DNA of 64,000 nt from NCBI RefSeq assembly GCF_028748185.1, contig NZ_CP118164.1, forward strand, positions 6,039,814 through 6,103,813, written 5' to 3'. The notes under the pieces were generated by a model. It searched no databases, was not told where the DNA came from, and saw only the letters and a list, made by a program, of their open reading frames with translations. Numbering within the stretch: the stretch's first letter is position 1; every line of letters starts with the position of its first letter. Positions 28,601 through 36,941 of this stretch are shown here, piece by piece. The translations under genes were made by a program, and so were the position numbers. Source of the DNA: Bremerella sp. P1. Its GTDB lineage: Bacteria; Planctomycetota; Planctomycetia; Pirellulales; Pirellulaceae.

Positions 28601-30291
28601 TAACCGCACATTTCGCCGACGGCAAAACGCGTGATGTAACGCATCTCGCGGCATACGAGTCGTCGAATACAACGGTTGCGACAGTCAATGCCAATGGCCT
28701 GGTTACGCCACATGCCCGAGGTGAAGTCGTTGTCCTTGTGCGAGTATTGGAATATATCGAGTCAATTCCGCTGATGTTCGTCGAGAATCAGTTCGGCTTT
28801 AAGTGGACGGCGCCAACCCCGGTCAACTATATCGACCAACTGGTAAACGAAAAACTAAAGCAGCTTCAGTACCTCCCAGCCGAGACTTGCACAGACGCGG
28901 AATTCCTCCGGCGAGTTCACTTGGATCTGCTGGGCGTGTTGCCTGCGGTAGAAGAGACATCCGCTTTCCTGGCCGATACATCCGCGGACAAACGGGCGAA
29001 GTTGATCGACACTCTCCTCGAGCGTGACGAGTATCCCAAATTCTGGGCACTCAAGTGGGGCGATGTGCTGAGGATGACCAGCAAAGAGGTTGGTGATGAC
29101 GGGGTGTACAAATACCATCGCTGGGTTGAAGACTCACTCCGTACGAACATGCCGTATGATGAATTCGCCACCGCCCTTTTGACGGGATCAGGCAGTACAT
29201 TGGCGAATCCGCCAGCAAACTTCTATCGTACAGCCGCCGACATGAACCAATGCGTGGAAACAATCTCGCAGGTGTTTCTCGGTGCTCGTTTACAGTGTGC
29301 TAAGTGCCACAATCACCCGTTCGAACGTTGGACTCAAGACAACTACTACGGTCTAGGGGCGTTCTTTAATCGAGTCCAACAGCGCAAAACCGAGCGTCCC
29401 GGTGAGATGTTCATCTATACATCCTTCTCAGGGGAGGTTACGCAGCCGCGAACCGGACAAGTGATGACTCCATGGCTGCCACAAGTAGGTAGTATCGATC
29501 GCAAAGCAGATGCTGATCAACGCATCGCGTTTGCCGAATGGCTCGTCCAGCCGGAAAACCCTTACTTTGCTCGTATCGAGGCCAATCGAATTTGGAGCCA
29601 GTTGTTTGCCCGGGGAATCGTCGAGCCCATCGACGACTTTCGCGACTCGAATCCACCAGCGAACGGCCCACTGTTAGATGCATTGGCGAAAGACTTCGTC
29701 GACAGCGGTTTCGATCGAAAGCATTTGTTGCGTGCGATTCTGAATAGCCGAACCTATCAAGCAAGCCACGTGACCAACGAAATGAATCGCGACGATACGA
29801 CCTACTTTTCTCATCAGGAACCTCGTATGTTGGGCGCCGAGCAATTGCTTGATGCGATCAATCATACGTTGAAGCTGAATCAGAAGTTGGGTAGTCTGCC
29901 AGCAGGGACGTTGGCTACCCAGATGCCAGCGCCCGATGTCGCTAAGGTCGACTTTTTGAAAGTTTTCGGGCAACCCGAACGCAGTACGGTGTGTGCTTGC
30001 GAACGTTCCAGCGATTCCAACCTAGGGATGGCAATTGAGTTGTTCAACGGACCGCTGATCCACGAGAAACTCCGTGCGGAAAACAATCGATTCCGCAAGA
30101 ATCTGGCTGAGGGAAAGAGTACCGAAGACGTAATCAAAGAGATTTACCTCGCGGCGGTGTGTCGCCTTCCCTCGGATGTCGAATTGAAAGCGGCGCTGGC
30201 GCATTGCTCGAAGGCTACCGATCCGGTTTCTGGTGTCGAGGATGTCTGTTGGGCGCTATTTAACACGGACGAGTTCTTGTTTCAGCATTAA
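25678..30291 (+). CDS. Giant PPC-Big2-cytochrome-DUF1549-DUF1553 protein
   Basis: Exported multidomain protein, 1537 residues from ATG 25678 (the open frame reaches 25564; this ATG or 25684 starts the signal peptide). An IPT-like N-terminal domain is followed by a PPC domain at about 110-232 and further beta-rich repeats to about 750. A Big2-like domain (about 751-833) precedes a haem-type motif of unusual spacing, C857-x4-C862-H863. A second Big2-like domain covers about 951-1033. DUF1549 (about 1050-1240) has a normal C-A-K-C-H at 1207-1211, and DUF1553 runs from about 1276 to the end. The split genes at 36942 and 39197 encode the same parts as two proteins. It is probably an envelope scaffold with two haems that works with the preceding DUF1501 proteins. 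Confidence 0.9.
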   Translation: MRMRTISTYVLGVVIAVWQISAYAETFEAIQPRTCKPGESTSLVIHGKDLSDTVRLAFSAPGITWNVEKIEPTQAVVSVSVPAEHPLGPVHLWVAGKNGTAQVRTLLVDGLEPVVDNGNNHSLESAQEVPSLASVEGKCDPSLSDFYRLHAAAGQRIAFEIHTQDLHSAMDPVCRVVDGNGNTLIQADDSEVGPDVRFSYVFPKEGDYWIEVHDNRNAAGGAPYQLRIGDFPIVSHSFPLAVQNDQTTKVTFVGADAGQVQAREVQVPSASTEMVNIQALSNDGKSATWVPLLTSKYPQLTESESMPVSAPPIGINGRLSEPKEIDVYPIKGAKGQTVRITSRTRSLNSPTLLQMALLNPLGGKIAETKVSDSDEWSMDATFPEDGEYRLEVSDLLKRGGEQFGYWVEVVPGGTFSVSIKGDAKTREQYVIELKNGACAIDLDVARFGFDGEIDLTLAQPDRGIRLVNSRIPAQAKTGRVYLEATENWNLEQLEVVKLIAAAVGDPSNSCMVSSHAIHRAKEPFVLTPDSQLDGTLVLSANNKTNSPFAMEATGPIKFARPVRSHSAQMNLKRLQGEFKAGVEVLAGTLPPGWSTQVKADKDTYTLTFSRNEQATGEPDHLVLKAYGEFKGMGRLESFNVPIQWMEPVIVKLAFEEPIIRGGSVNVQASVIRDGGDAQPVSLTLPNLPQGVTGPESIAIAADQSVANFELKIGSEFSVDVPSAVTVQAASKFQGQDFTVSSSHEIPPLIDSPKQLTIYPTGIDLNDSTGRQQIVVIGTDESENSRDWTRHARITSSHPEIAEVRNGVVYPRADGEAAIKIEVGATQQTIPVKVSQMSTRRPVQFESEVLVALSKQGCNSGACHGSPSGKGGFRLSLRAFDLKLDELTLIHEDFGRRVNLIEPEKSLLLLKPLMKVSHGGGKQLSKEDEAYAILRDWIAGGAASDPDGTARITKLEVSPSEKQIRLVADGGQQLAVTAHFADGKTRDVTHLAAYESSNTTVATVNANGLVTPHARGEVVVLVRVLEYIESIPLMFVENQFGFKWTAPTPVNYIDQLVNEKLKQLQYLPAETCTDAEFLRRVHLDLLGVLPAVEETSAFLADTSADKRAKLIDTLLERDEYPKFWALKWGDVLRMTSKEVGDDGVYKYHRWVEDSLRTNMPYDEFATALLTGSGSTLANPPANFYRTAADMNQCVETISQVFLGARLQCAKCHNHPFERWTQDNYYGLGAFFNRVQQRKTERPGEMFIYTSFSGEVTQPRTGQVMTPWLPQVGSIDRKADADQRIAFAEWLVQPENPYFARIEANRIWSQLFARGIVEPIDDFRDSNPPANGPLLDALAKDFVDSGFDRKHLLRAILNSRTYQASHVTNEMNRDDTTYFSHQEPRMLGAEQLLDAINHTLKLNQKLGSLPAGTLATQMPAPDVAKVDFLKVFGQPERSTVCACERSSDSNLGMAIELFNGPLIHEKLRAENNRFRKNLAEGKSTEDVIKEIYLAAVCRLPSDVELKAALAHCSKATDPVSGVEDVCWALFNTDEFLFQH

Positions 30292-30348
30292 GCAAGTTGC
30301 TTCTGTTGTTGGTGTCAGTGACGGCGAGCGAGACTCTGAAAGCAATCC

Positions 30349-31692
30349 ATGACTGGTCAATTTTATCTGTCGTGTCTTTTCCTAGGCAGCATGTCTGTGG
30401 TGGCGTTCGGTGCTGACGCGCCAGTTAGCTTCCGCGGTGATATTGCGCCCATACTTCAAGATAGCTGCTTGGCGTGTCATGGAGCAAAGAAGGCAGAAGG
30501 CGGGTATCGTGTCGACAACTACGAAGAGTTGTTTAAAGCAGGCGACTCAGGTGAAGTGCCGATTTCGGAGAATGCCAACGATCCAAGCGAATTGGTTCGC
30601 CGTATCGTATGTGAAGACGAATTCGAAAGGATGCCAGCGGAAAGCGATCCACTTACTGGTGAGCAGATTGCCATGTTCAAAAGGTGGGTCGCAGAGGGAG
30701 CGAAATTCGATGGAGAAGACCCCACTCAGGAACTCGCCCTGGTGATTCCCCCACCGACTTATGCGCCGCCTCCCGAGCATTATTCTCACCCTATTCCGAT
30801 CACCGCTGTTTCGTTTTCATTAGATGGAAAGCAGATTATCTCAGCTGGCTACCATGAGCTTACTGTTTGGAATATTGAACACGGCGCACTCATCAGACGG
30901 ATACCAAATGTTGGACAACGTGTGTTTGCGGTGAGCTTTTCTCCTGATGGAAAGACCTTGGCGGTCGGGTGCGGCGAGCCTGGGAAAAGTGGCGAGGTAC
31001 GGCTAGTCGATTATGCGACGGGCGAGGTCAAGGGAGTCGTTTCGCGGACCAGTGATGTTGTCTTGGACATTGCCTTTCGTCCCGGCACTTCGGAATTAGC
31101 CGTCGCTTCGGCGGATAGTTCAATACGTATCGTGGATACCCAAACCATGAAAGAACTCCGCACGATCGTAAGTCACGCGGATTGGGTTACATCAGTAGCC
31201 TGGAGCGATGACGGCAAGATGCTTGCTTCGAGCAGTCGCGACAAGTCTGCCAAGGTCTACGATGGTGCCTCTGGTGATTTGGTCTCCAGCTATCTGGGAC
31301 ATAAGGACATCGTTCGGGGCGTGAACATCCTGCCCGATAACAAGCAGGTTGTCTCTGTTGGAGCCGATAAGAAGTTGCACCGATGGAATATTGCTGACAA
31401 CAAGAAGGTTGCCGAGGTAGGGCTCGGAAGTGACGGCAACAAGATTGTCCGCCAGGGAGATGATGTGTTTGTGCCATGTTCCGACACGCGTCTTTTGGGG
31501 ATCGACTTGAAGAGCAATAAAGTCGTCAAAGAGTTTAAAGGACACACCAACTGGGTCTTGTCCATCACGCCGCAGCCCGGTGTGAGTGATCCGGCAGGTC
31601 AATTGCTGGCGAGTGGATCGTTTGATGGCGAAGTAAAACTATGGAAAGTGGCCGACGCGTCGCCGGTACGAAGCTGGACGGCGAAGCCTTAA
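30349..31692 (+). CDS. PSCyt1-WD40 protein
   Basis: Exported protein of 447 residues. A signal peptide (FLGSMSVVAFGAD) is followed by a PSCyt1-type domain with one haem motif, C-L-A-C-H at 40-44. A WD40 beta-propeller with about seven blades fills residues 145 to the end (for example SHADWVTSVAWSDDG and GHTNWVLSI). It is 57 bp after the giant cytochrome gene and is the last rightward gene; its stop is only 13 bp from that of a convergent DUF1501 gene. A larger homologue is at 42895. The propeller probably mediates protein contacts, with the haem as redox centre. Function unknown. Confidence 0.88.
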   Translation: MTGQFYLSCLFLGSMSVVAFGADAPVSFRGDIAPILQDSCLACHGAKKAEGGYRVDNYEELFKAGDSGEVPISENANDPSELVRRIVCEDEFERMPAESDPLTGEQIAMFKRWVAEGAKFDGEDPTQELALVIPPPTYAPPPEHYSHPIPITAVSFSLDGKQIISAGYHELTVWNIEHGALIRRIPNVGQRVFAVSFSPDGKTLAVGCGEPGKSGEVRLVDYATGEVKGVVSRTSDVVLDIAFRPGTSELAVASADSSIRIVDTQTMKELRTIVSHADWVTSVAWSDDGKMLASSSRDKSAKVYDGASGDLVSSYLGHKDIVRGVNILPDNKQVVSVGADKKLHRWNIADNKKVAEVGLGSDGNKIVRQGDDVFVPCSDTRLLGIDLKSNKVVKEFKGHTNWVLSITPQPGVSDPAGQLLASGSFDGEVKLWKVADASPVRSWTAKP

Positions 31693-31705
31693 GCCGATTT
31701 GCGAG

Positions 31706-33136
31706 TTAAAATAGCTGCTCGATTGGGTGGCCTTCTTCCAACAGATTGTAAGGGCGGCCTTGTTGGTCGTTTGCTTGAAGATTGTCGATTCCGGCTGCGT
31801 AGTAGACCGTCTTTGCAATATCTGCCGGCGTCAACGGATGTTCGGCCGGGTATTCGCCCAGCCTATCGCTTGAGCCGTAAGCCTGTCCTCCTTGAATTCC
31901 GCCGCCGGCCATGATCACGCTTTGACAGTGGGTCCAGTGGTCACGTCCGGCACCCTTTACGCCGCCGGAACGTGGGTCACCAATCTTCGGTGTGCGTCCC
32001 ATCTCGCTATTAACGACCAGAAGCGTCTCGTCCAGTAGATTTCGCTGCTGCAAGTCCTCGATTAACGCAGAAAACGCCTGATCGAATTCCGGTAGTAGAT
32101 GTTGCTTCAAGCATTCGAAGTTGTTGCCGTGTGTATCCCAGCCACCGGCGCTACGGCACTTGTTCTTAATCGCTTCGTTTTCTTTCCAGAACACCGTGAT
32201 AAACGGCACCCCGGCTTCGACCATCCTGCGCGCTAGTAGCAAGCTTGTCGAGTTAATCGACGGACCGTACCGCGTGCGAATCGATTCCGGTTCGCTCTCA
32301 ATGTCGAACATGGTGCTTGTCTGCGAAGAAAGAAGCAAGTCGAGAGTTCGTTTCTGATGGCGTTTCCACGTCCGCTCTATAGGGGAATAATCGAACTGCC
32401 TTCTCGCGACATCCAACGTCTGTAGTAACTGTTGTCGTGACTGAAGTTGAGCTGGCGTCACATCCCCAGCTAATACCAAAGAAGGGACCTGAAACTTGAG
32501 TGGCTCTGCAACACTACCTTTTACGTAGAGCGGGTCGAATTCAACGCCAAGCCGCGCCGCAAACTGGCCAGGTCGCGTGTACGGCAGTCGACTTGGTTTG
32601 TGGGGCAGGGTAATGGCATTGGGCAGCCCGAGTTGGCTGGGGCGTCGCGAGGCAACCACGGACCCCATGAATGGCCAATCGTCGGCATACGGGCGTCGGT
32701 CGTTTCCAAGCGTCTTAAAGGTCACATCTGGCACGTGACCCGTCAAGTTGTAGTAATAACCGGCGTGATGATCGTTGGTGTTGACCGTTCCGCAAACGGA
32801 GCGAATGACGGCCAAGTGATGTGCCTGTTTGGCCAGTTGTGGGAGATGTTCGGAAATCTGTAGACCGGGAGCCGATGTTGAAATTGGCTTGAATGGTCCT
32901 CGGTATTCTGCGGGGGCTTGTGGTTTCAGGTCCCATGTATCGATGTGCGAGGCACCCCCACACAGAAAGAACAAAATGACCGATTTGGCTTTCCCGCCAC
33001 CACGATTCTGCGATACAAGCGTGTCTTGTTCACCTGCGGAGACCTTGCCAGGAATTCCGAAATGTAAACCAGCGAAACCGGTCGCCGAGGCAATTAGAAA
33101 AGCCCGGCGGTCAGCTTGTTGGATGATTCGAGTCAT
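31706..33136 (-). CDS. DUF1501 protein
   Basis: DUF1501 protein of 476 residues with a Tat-type leader (DRRAFLIASATGFAGLHFG). Landmarks are GGASHIDTWDLKPQAP, GWDTHGNNF, SEMGRTPK (the usual GEFGR is altered to SEMGR) and GRDHW. It lies 14 bp after the DUF1501 gene at 33151 and is the final gene of the leftward group DUF1559 - lipoprotein - DUF1501 - DUF1501. No cytochrome gene is in this leftward group, so its partner may be one of the neighbouring modules. Confidence 0.9.
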   Translation of the reverse strand: MTRIIQQADRRAFLIASATGFAGLHFGIPGKVSAGEQDTLVSQNRGGGKAKSVILFFLCGGASHIDTWDLKPQAPAEYRGPFKPISTSAPGLQISEHLPQLAKQAHHLAVIRSVCGTVNTNDHHAGYYYNLTGHVPDVTFKTLGNDRRPYADDWPFMGSVVASRRPSQLGLPNAITLPHKPSRLPYTRPGQFAARLGVEFDPLYVKGSVAEPLKFQVPSLVLAGDVTPAQLQSRQQLLQTLDVARRQFDYSPIERTWKRHQKRTLDLLLSSQTSTMFDIESEPESIRTRYGPSINSTSLLLARRMVEAGVPFITVFWKENEAIKNKCRSAGGWDTHGNNFECLKQHLLPEFDQAFSALIEDLQQRNLLDETLLVVNSEMGRTPKIGDPRSGGVKGAGRDHWTHCQSVIMAGGGIQGGQAYGSSDRLGEYPAEHPLTPADIAKTVYYAAGIDNLQANDQQGRPYNLLEEGHPIEQLF

Positions 33137-33150
33137 TTACTGGTCTCGTC

Positions 33151-34554
33151 TTAGAGAATCGCGGTAATCGGCGTACCGGTAGAGATAGCCAAAGGTCGCC
33201 CAAACGGATCTTTCATGGTGGTTTCTGGCGGTATTCCGAGGCAATGATAGACGGTCGAGGCTAGGTCTTGAGGTTCGACTCGCCCATCCAGAGGATAGCC
33301 TGCTTGTCGATCGGACTGGCCGTGAACGACGCCACCCGTAACGCCCCCGCCTGCCAGGGCCACCGAGAAGCAATGTCCCCAGTGGTCGCGTCCTCCCCGG
33401 GCGTTGATCTTAGGCGATCGTCCGAACTCTCCCATCCACACGACTAGAGTATCTTCCAGCATGCCGCGCTGGTCTAAATCTTCCAGCAGGGCGGAATAGG
33501 CCTGATCCATCGGCGGCATGAGAGCGTTCTTGAGTCGCTCGCCATTCTTGGCATGGGTATCCCAAGCCGGTGCGACGTTTTCGTCTTCTTCCCAGCGGGT
33601 CCAATTGACTTGTACCAAAGATACGCCATGCTCGACCAATCGTCGCGCCAGTAGTACACTCTGGCCGAAACGATTGCGGCCGTAGCGATCGCGGACATGG
33701 GATGGCTCTTGGTCGACCGTGAACGCCGCTTGTGTTTCCTCGGTTCGAAGTAAGTCCATTGCCTTCGCCTGCCAGTTTGACCAGCGCTGTACGGGGGCAC
33801 TGTCGACCTTATTGAAGTGATTGTTCATCAGGTCCCGCAAGGCATTTCGCTGAGAGAGACGTTCCGGTGAAATCTCAAGCGGAAGTCCGATGTCAGGTAC
33901 GCGAAAGTCGGCTTTATTGGGATCACAAGTAATCAGCCAGGGATCAGCATGATTACCTAGCCATCCTGCATCTTGTCCCGGCCATACGATGTGTCCTGTG
34001 TTCCAGATCTCCTCGGGCAAACGAATCGATCCAGGCAGGCTGGATTGATCTCCTTTTAAATGCCTTACCACCGCTGGCAGTGACGGCCAATTGTTCGGAG
34101 CACCAGGCAGAGCGTTCTCCTGTCCCTTGGGAGAGTGCGGTCGTCCAGTCAGCATCCAATAACCACTGGAAGAGTGGGCGTTGTCTCCTGTTGCCATGGC
34201 ACGCAAGACAGCGATCTTGTCGGTCAGTTTCGCTGTGTGTGGCATTAATTCGCCGACATGGTACCCAGGTGTTGCGGTGGCAATGGTTCCGAACTCTCCT
34301 CGAATTTCCTTCGGAGCATCCGGCTTGGGGTCCCATGTTTCAAGCTGCGGAGGACCACCCAGCATGAAAAGCACAATGCAGCGTTTCGCCTTGCCAAAAG
34401 AACCGGAGCTAGGGGCTAGGGATATTTCAGTCGCCTGTGCTGTGGACAGCTGATCAACCGAAAGAGCAAACGCCCCTAGGCCACCAAGACGAAGCCAATC
34501 ACGTCGTGAGACGCCATTGCAGAGCCTTGTCTGTTTTCCCAGAAAGGAGAGCAT
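33151..34554 (-). CDS. DUF1501 protein
   Basis: DUF1501 protein, 467 residues from ATG 34554. An upstream in-frame ATG at 34563 is immediately adjacent to AGGAA, too close for use, whereas 34554 is 9 bases away. The leader VSRRDWLRLGGLGAF is Tat-like. Landmarks are GGPPQLETWDPKPDAP, AWDTHAKNG, GEFGRSPK and GRDHW. It is co-oriented with and 14 bp from the DUF1501 gene at 31706. Confidence 0.9.
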   Translation of the reverse strand: MLSFLGKQTRLCNGVSRRDWLRLGGLGAFALSVDQLSTAQATEISLAPSSGSFGKAKRCIVLFMLGGPPQLETWDPKPDAPKEIRGEFGTIATATPGYHVGELMPHTAKLTDKIAVLRAMATGDNAHSSSGYWMLTGRPHSPKGQENALPGAPNNWPSLPAVVRHLKGDQSSLPGSIRLPEEIWNTGHIVWPGQDAGWLGNHADPWLITCDPNKADFRVPDIGLPLEISPERLSQRNALRDLMNNHFNKVDSAPVQRWSNWQAKAMDLLRTEETQAAFTVDQEPSHVRDRYGRNRFGQSVLLARRLVEHGVSLVQVNWTRWEEDENVAPAWDTHAKNGERLKNALMPPMDQAYSALLEDLDQRGMLEDTLVVWMGEFGRSPKINARGGRDHWGHCFSVALAGGGVTGGVVHGQSDRQAGYPLDGRVEPQDLASTVYHCLGIPPETTMKDPFGRPLAISTGTPITAIL

Positions 34555-34711
34555 GCGAAGCATTTCCTGGTAAACATTGTTTTGAAAAGGAAGGTGCCTG
34601 CATCTTAGCGGGATTGCGGAGTGAAGTACATTGAAATCATGGAGTGAATCTTACCTGCGTCCAGGCGGCCACCAAATCAGCCACCTTGGTGAGAGACCCC
34701 CTGTTCTTCGT

Positions 34712-35230
34712 CTAACGTGCTGAAGCTGCCAGCGACTGCGGCTTAGAGCTTAGTTCGAGGTCAAAGTTGTCGAACCCTTCACCGACTTCGACGATAAGTG
34801 GAGTCGTTGCCTCCCATCGGTACAGGTTGGGAATGTTCCCTTTACCCTTCTTGCGTCGACTGCCGGCTGGTGGACCGAGGATAACCACGGGAGCTTCGTT
34901 ATCGGCATCACCTTGAGGCTGGGGAGAATCTAATGGGATCATGGGCTCGCCAATGGCCACACGGTAGCGTCCTGGAGGACAGCCAGGATAGTCGCGTAGA
35001 GCCCCTGGAACCATCGCTTGAAGTTTGTAATTACCATCTTCATCAGAAAATCCAGCGGCGCCATGTCCTTTGGTGCCTTCGATCGGCAAAAAGGTGAGGG
35101 ACTTGAAAGGAAGTGGTTCGCCATCGATACGCAGGACTCCTTCAACAGGGTGTCGCAAAGGGCCCGAGTCACCGCAGCCAACTAGTGTTGATAGAAACAG
35201 TAATGCAAGTATTCTCCATCGTTTCGACAT
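34712..35230 (-). CDS. Lipoprotein with carboxypeptidase-regulatory-like beta domain
   Basis: Predicted lipoprotein of 172 residues from ATG 35230, which follows AGG with 8-base spacing (the frame goes on to GTG 35239). The leader ILALLFLSTLVGCG ends in a lipobox LVGC with Cys19. The mature part has the V-E-G-x-L-R-I-D-G-E-P and DEDGNYKL patterns of the transthyretin/carboxypeptidase-regulatory-like fold common in planctomycete lipoproteins. The C-terminal half is basic and Gly-rich (PAGSRRKKGKGN). Such genes often follow DUF1559 genes, as here (about 80 bp downstream). Function unknown. Confidence 0.75.
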   Translation of the reverse strand: MSKRWRILALLFLSTLVGCGDSGPLRHPVEGVLRIDGEPLPFKSLTFLPIEGTKGHGAAGFSDEDGNYKLQAMVPGALRDYPGCPPGRYRVAIGEPMIPLDSPQPQGDADNEAPVVILGPPAGSRRKKGKGNIPNLYRWEATTPLIVEVGEGFDNFDLELSSKPQSLAASAR

Positions 35231-35309
35231 CCGTCTCACCTATCAATGGATAAGGAAGGTTTGGGGATTAGGAAGGGGCTAGTCTTTGGCGATGATGGAG
35301 GGGAGTTGG

Positions 35310-36389
35310 CTAGGGAAGGGCCGCAACTTTACCGTCGGCCATGGCAGAAAGTTGATTCAGTAACGATCTATCGGTTGTTTCAGCGACAAAATGAACGGAT
35401 CCATCGCCCATTAAGAAATGGCAACCCCCTGGGTGCAAACTGGCGGCCGCGACCCACCAACTGCGAGCTCGACCACGAACTGGATTGAATGGTGGACTTT
35501 GCCATGTCGGATGAATGAAAGGCTGGTGCCAGATGTTGATTCCACCGGCTGAACCATTGGTTCCATGATAGGGATCAATACCAGCCATGACGTGCGCTCG
35601 ATAGGCCCAAGCGAAGGCGCCACCGTTCACGTGGTACCTGGTGGTCTCGCCTAGCATGAATGTGTTCGATATCCCGTCGGTCACCTCAGCAAACTTCGTG
35701 TTGACATCGGCGCCAAACATACGTTTGTCAGGCGAAGTTGAACTGACGTAACCATTGCAGTATGAGAACTCATCACCACAGTCGGTGATGAAGTCGTAAT
35801 TGGTCGCCGCAGCTGAATAAGATCCACCTGGCCCGTAATAGGTGCCTTTGAGACGGCCCTTTACGGGATTGTTATCCGACGGACAGAGGAATGCGTCTAA
35901 TACCGTTTCGGACAGGGCTGCGTTGCCATTGGTTACAGGATCTCCGATGACGGTGCCAGGAGCCTTATGGTAGGAAGGAAATACGGCGAACGCTTCCTCG
36001 TGGTTGAACTGGTCGTAGACGTTTTGTTGTTCGATGTAAGGAAGCAGCGCTACCAATCCATTGGCATTCTTGATTTCATCGTTGTCCGGTGTACCGTTTG
36101 AGCAACCGGCAAAGCCACGACTAAACGCAGGCAGCCTGGCATGCGTGTCGACATAGTTATGCAGCGCAAGCCCAAGTTGTTTCAGGTTGTTGCTGCAGTG
36201 CATTCGACGCGCTGCTTCACGAGCTTGTTGTACTGCCGGCAAGAGGAGAGCGAGCAGCACGCCAATAATGGCGATGACCACCAGCAACTCAACGAGAGTA
36301 AAACCTCGTCGCTTACTAGCCAACGCGTGGCAGCGAACTGAATAGCCGAGAAGAAGTGACTCAAGAAATCGATCTAGAAATGGAATCAT
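35310..36389 (-). CDS. DUF1559 pseudopilin-like protein
   Basis: DUF1559 protein, 359 residues. A prepilin-type signal KRRG-FTLVELLVVIAIIGVL (cleavage expected after Gly29) is preceded by a rather long leader from ATG 36389. The hydrophobic N-terminal helix is followed by REAARRMHCSNNLKQLGLALH, characteristic of this planctomycete-expanded family. The C-terminal signature is HPGGCHFLMGDGSVHFV. The protein would be processed by a prepilin peptidase and displayed or assembled at the envelope; its job is not known. It shares its upstream region with the element at 36439-36548 and leads a leftward group with a lipoprotein and two DUF1501 genes. Confidence 0.9.
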   Translation of the reverse strand: MIPFLDRFLESLLLGYSVRCHALASKRRGFTLVELLVVIAIIGVLLALLLPAVQQAREAARRMHCSNNLKQLGLALHNYVDTHARLPAFSRGFAGCSNGTPDNDEIKNANGLVALLPYIEQQNVYDQFNHEEAFAVFPSYHKAPGTVIGDPVTNGNAALSETVLDAFLCPSDNNPVKGRLKGTYYGPGGSYSAAATNYDFITDCGDEFSYCNGYVSSTSPDKRMFGADVNTKFAEVTDGISNTFMLGETTRYHVNGGAFAWAYRAHVMAGIDPYHGTNGSAGGINIWHQPFIHPTWQSPPFNPVRGRARSWWVAAASLHPGGCHFLMGDGSVHFVAETTDRSLLNQLSAMADGKVAALP

Positions 36390-36438
36390 GAGGACGTCTC
36401 TGCATCAATGTTCGGGAAGAAAAAACCACGAGCAATGC

Positions 36439-36548
36439 AATCATCCGCCATGACTACAACGTCTAGTCTATCGGTATATTTTCAGAATTCGACAAGTATT
36501 CGGATGAAATAATGTGAAATGAGAGATTGCATATTACGCAATCTTGAC
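36439..36548 (+). promoter_or_regulatory. Promoter-like block related to the LysR promoter, with dyad
   Basis: The block resembles 50944-51060 in order and spacing. Both start with AATCATCCGCCA, then a T-rich part ending in CGACAA, then AATAAT-x-TGAAATG, and end in a TTGC...GCAA dyad. Here the dyad is ATTGC at 36526-36530 and GCAAT at 36538-36542. It may be a second target of the LysR regulator or the remnant of a lost regulator gene's promoter. Confidence 0.4.
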
Positions 36549-36725
36549 TCGCGTGATCCGACAGGTCAGACGTTCGAGCGTATGTGCCCGTTGGTTAGCT
36601 CTTTTCCGCCAAATCAACGAACGCGTTATTTGAACTACGCGGAGGCGATGTTGCGTCTCAGAGATCGCAGATACCGTAAAAAGCGAGCCAAACTCGTTAT
36701 CTAGAAATGTTCTCAGGATTTCCTA

Positions 36726-36756
36726 TTGTGCCGAGGCCGACCGAACTAGCTATAAT
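36726..36756 (+). promoter_or_regulatory. Candidate sigma-70-type promoter
   Basis: TATAAT at 36751-36756 is a perfect -10 box, and TTGTGC at 36726-36731 is a weak -35 at a long 19-bp spacing. It points rightward to the gene at 36942, leaving an untranslated leader of about 180 bases that contains the 14-bp palindrome. Assigned by eye only. Confidence 0.35.
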
Positions 36757-36825
36757 AAATCTGGTCAACATGATGTCACGAGTTATTTTCTGTGGTTTGG
36801 GGACCGAATGAGACAGAAAAATCTG

Positions 36826-36839
36826 GACCTAATTAGGTC
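36826..36839. promoter_or_regulatory. 14-bp perfect palindrome
   Basis: GACCTAATTAGGTC is a perfect palindrome 70 bp downstream of the candidate -10 box and 102 bp before the ATG at 36942. It could be an operator acting as a roadblock or a protein-binding site in the leader. The regulator is unknown. Confidence 0.4.
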
Positions 36840-36941
36840 GGGATGATATTCTGCTCGTCACCTCCCGCCTCTCTCTAAGTTTGGCTCATTGCAAGGTGTC
36901 CTTGTGTTGAGCTCCCACCGCAAGCTTTCAGGGCAAACAAG

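Larger units (their letters stand above)
36390..36941. other. 552-bp divergent intergenic region
   Basis: This stretch between the DUF1559 gene and the rightward cytochrome operon holds three things: a promoter-like block at 36439-36548 similar to the LysR promoter at 51.0 kb, a consensus-like -10 box at 36751, and a 14-bp palindrome at 36826. A 61-codon frame at 36519-36704 has no recognisable similarity and starts inside the promoter-like block. I do not regard it as a gene, though it could be a remnant. Confidence 0.6.

Noticed and set aside
36519-36704. 61-codon frame in the 552-bp intergenic region
   Set aside because: Starts within a promoter-like block, lacks a Shine-Dalgarno and known similarity; considered and not supported as a LysR remnant because no helix-turn-helix pattern is visible.
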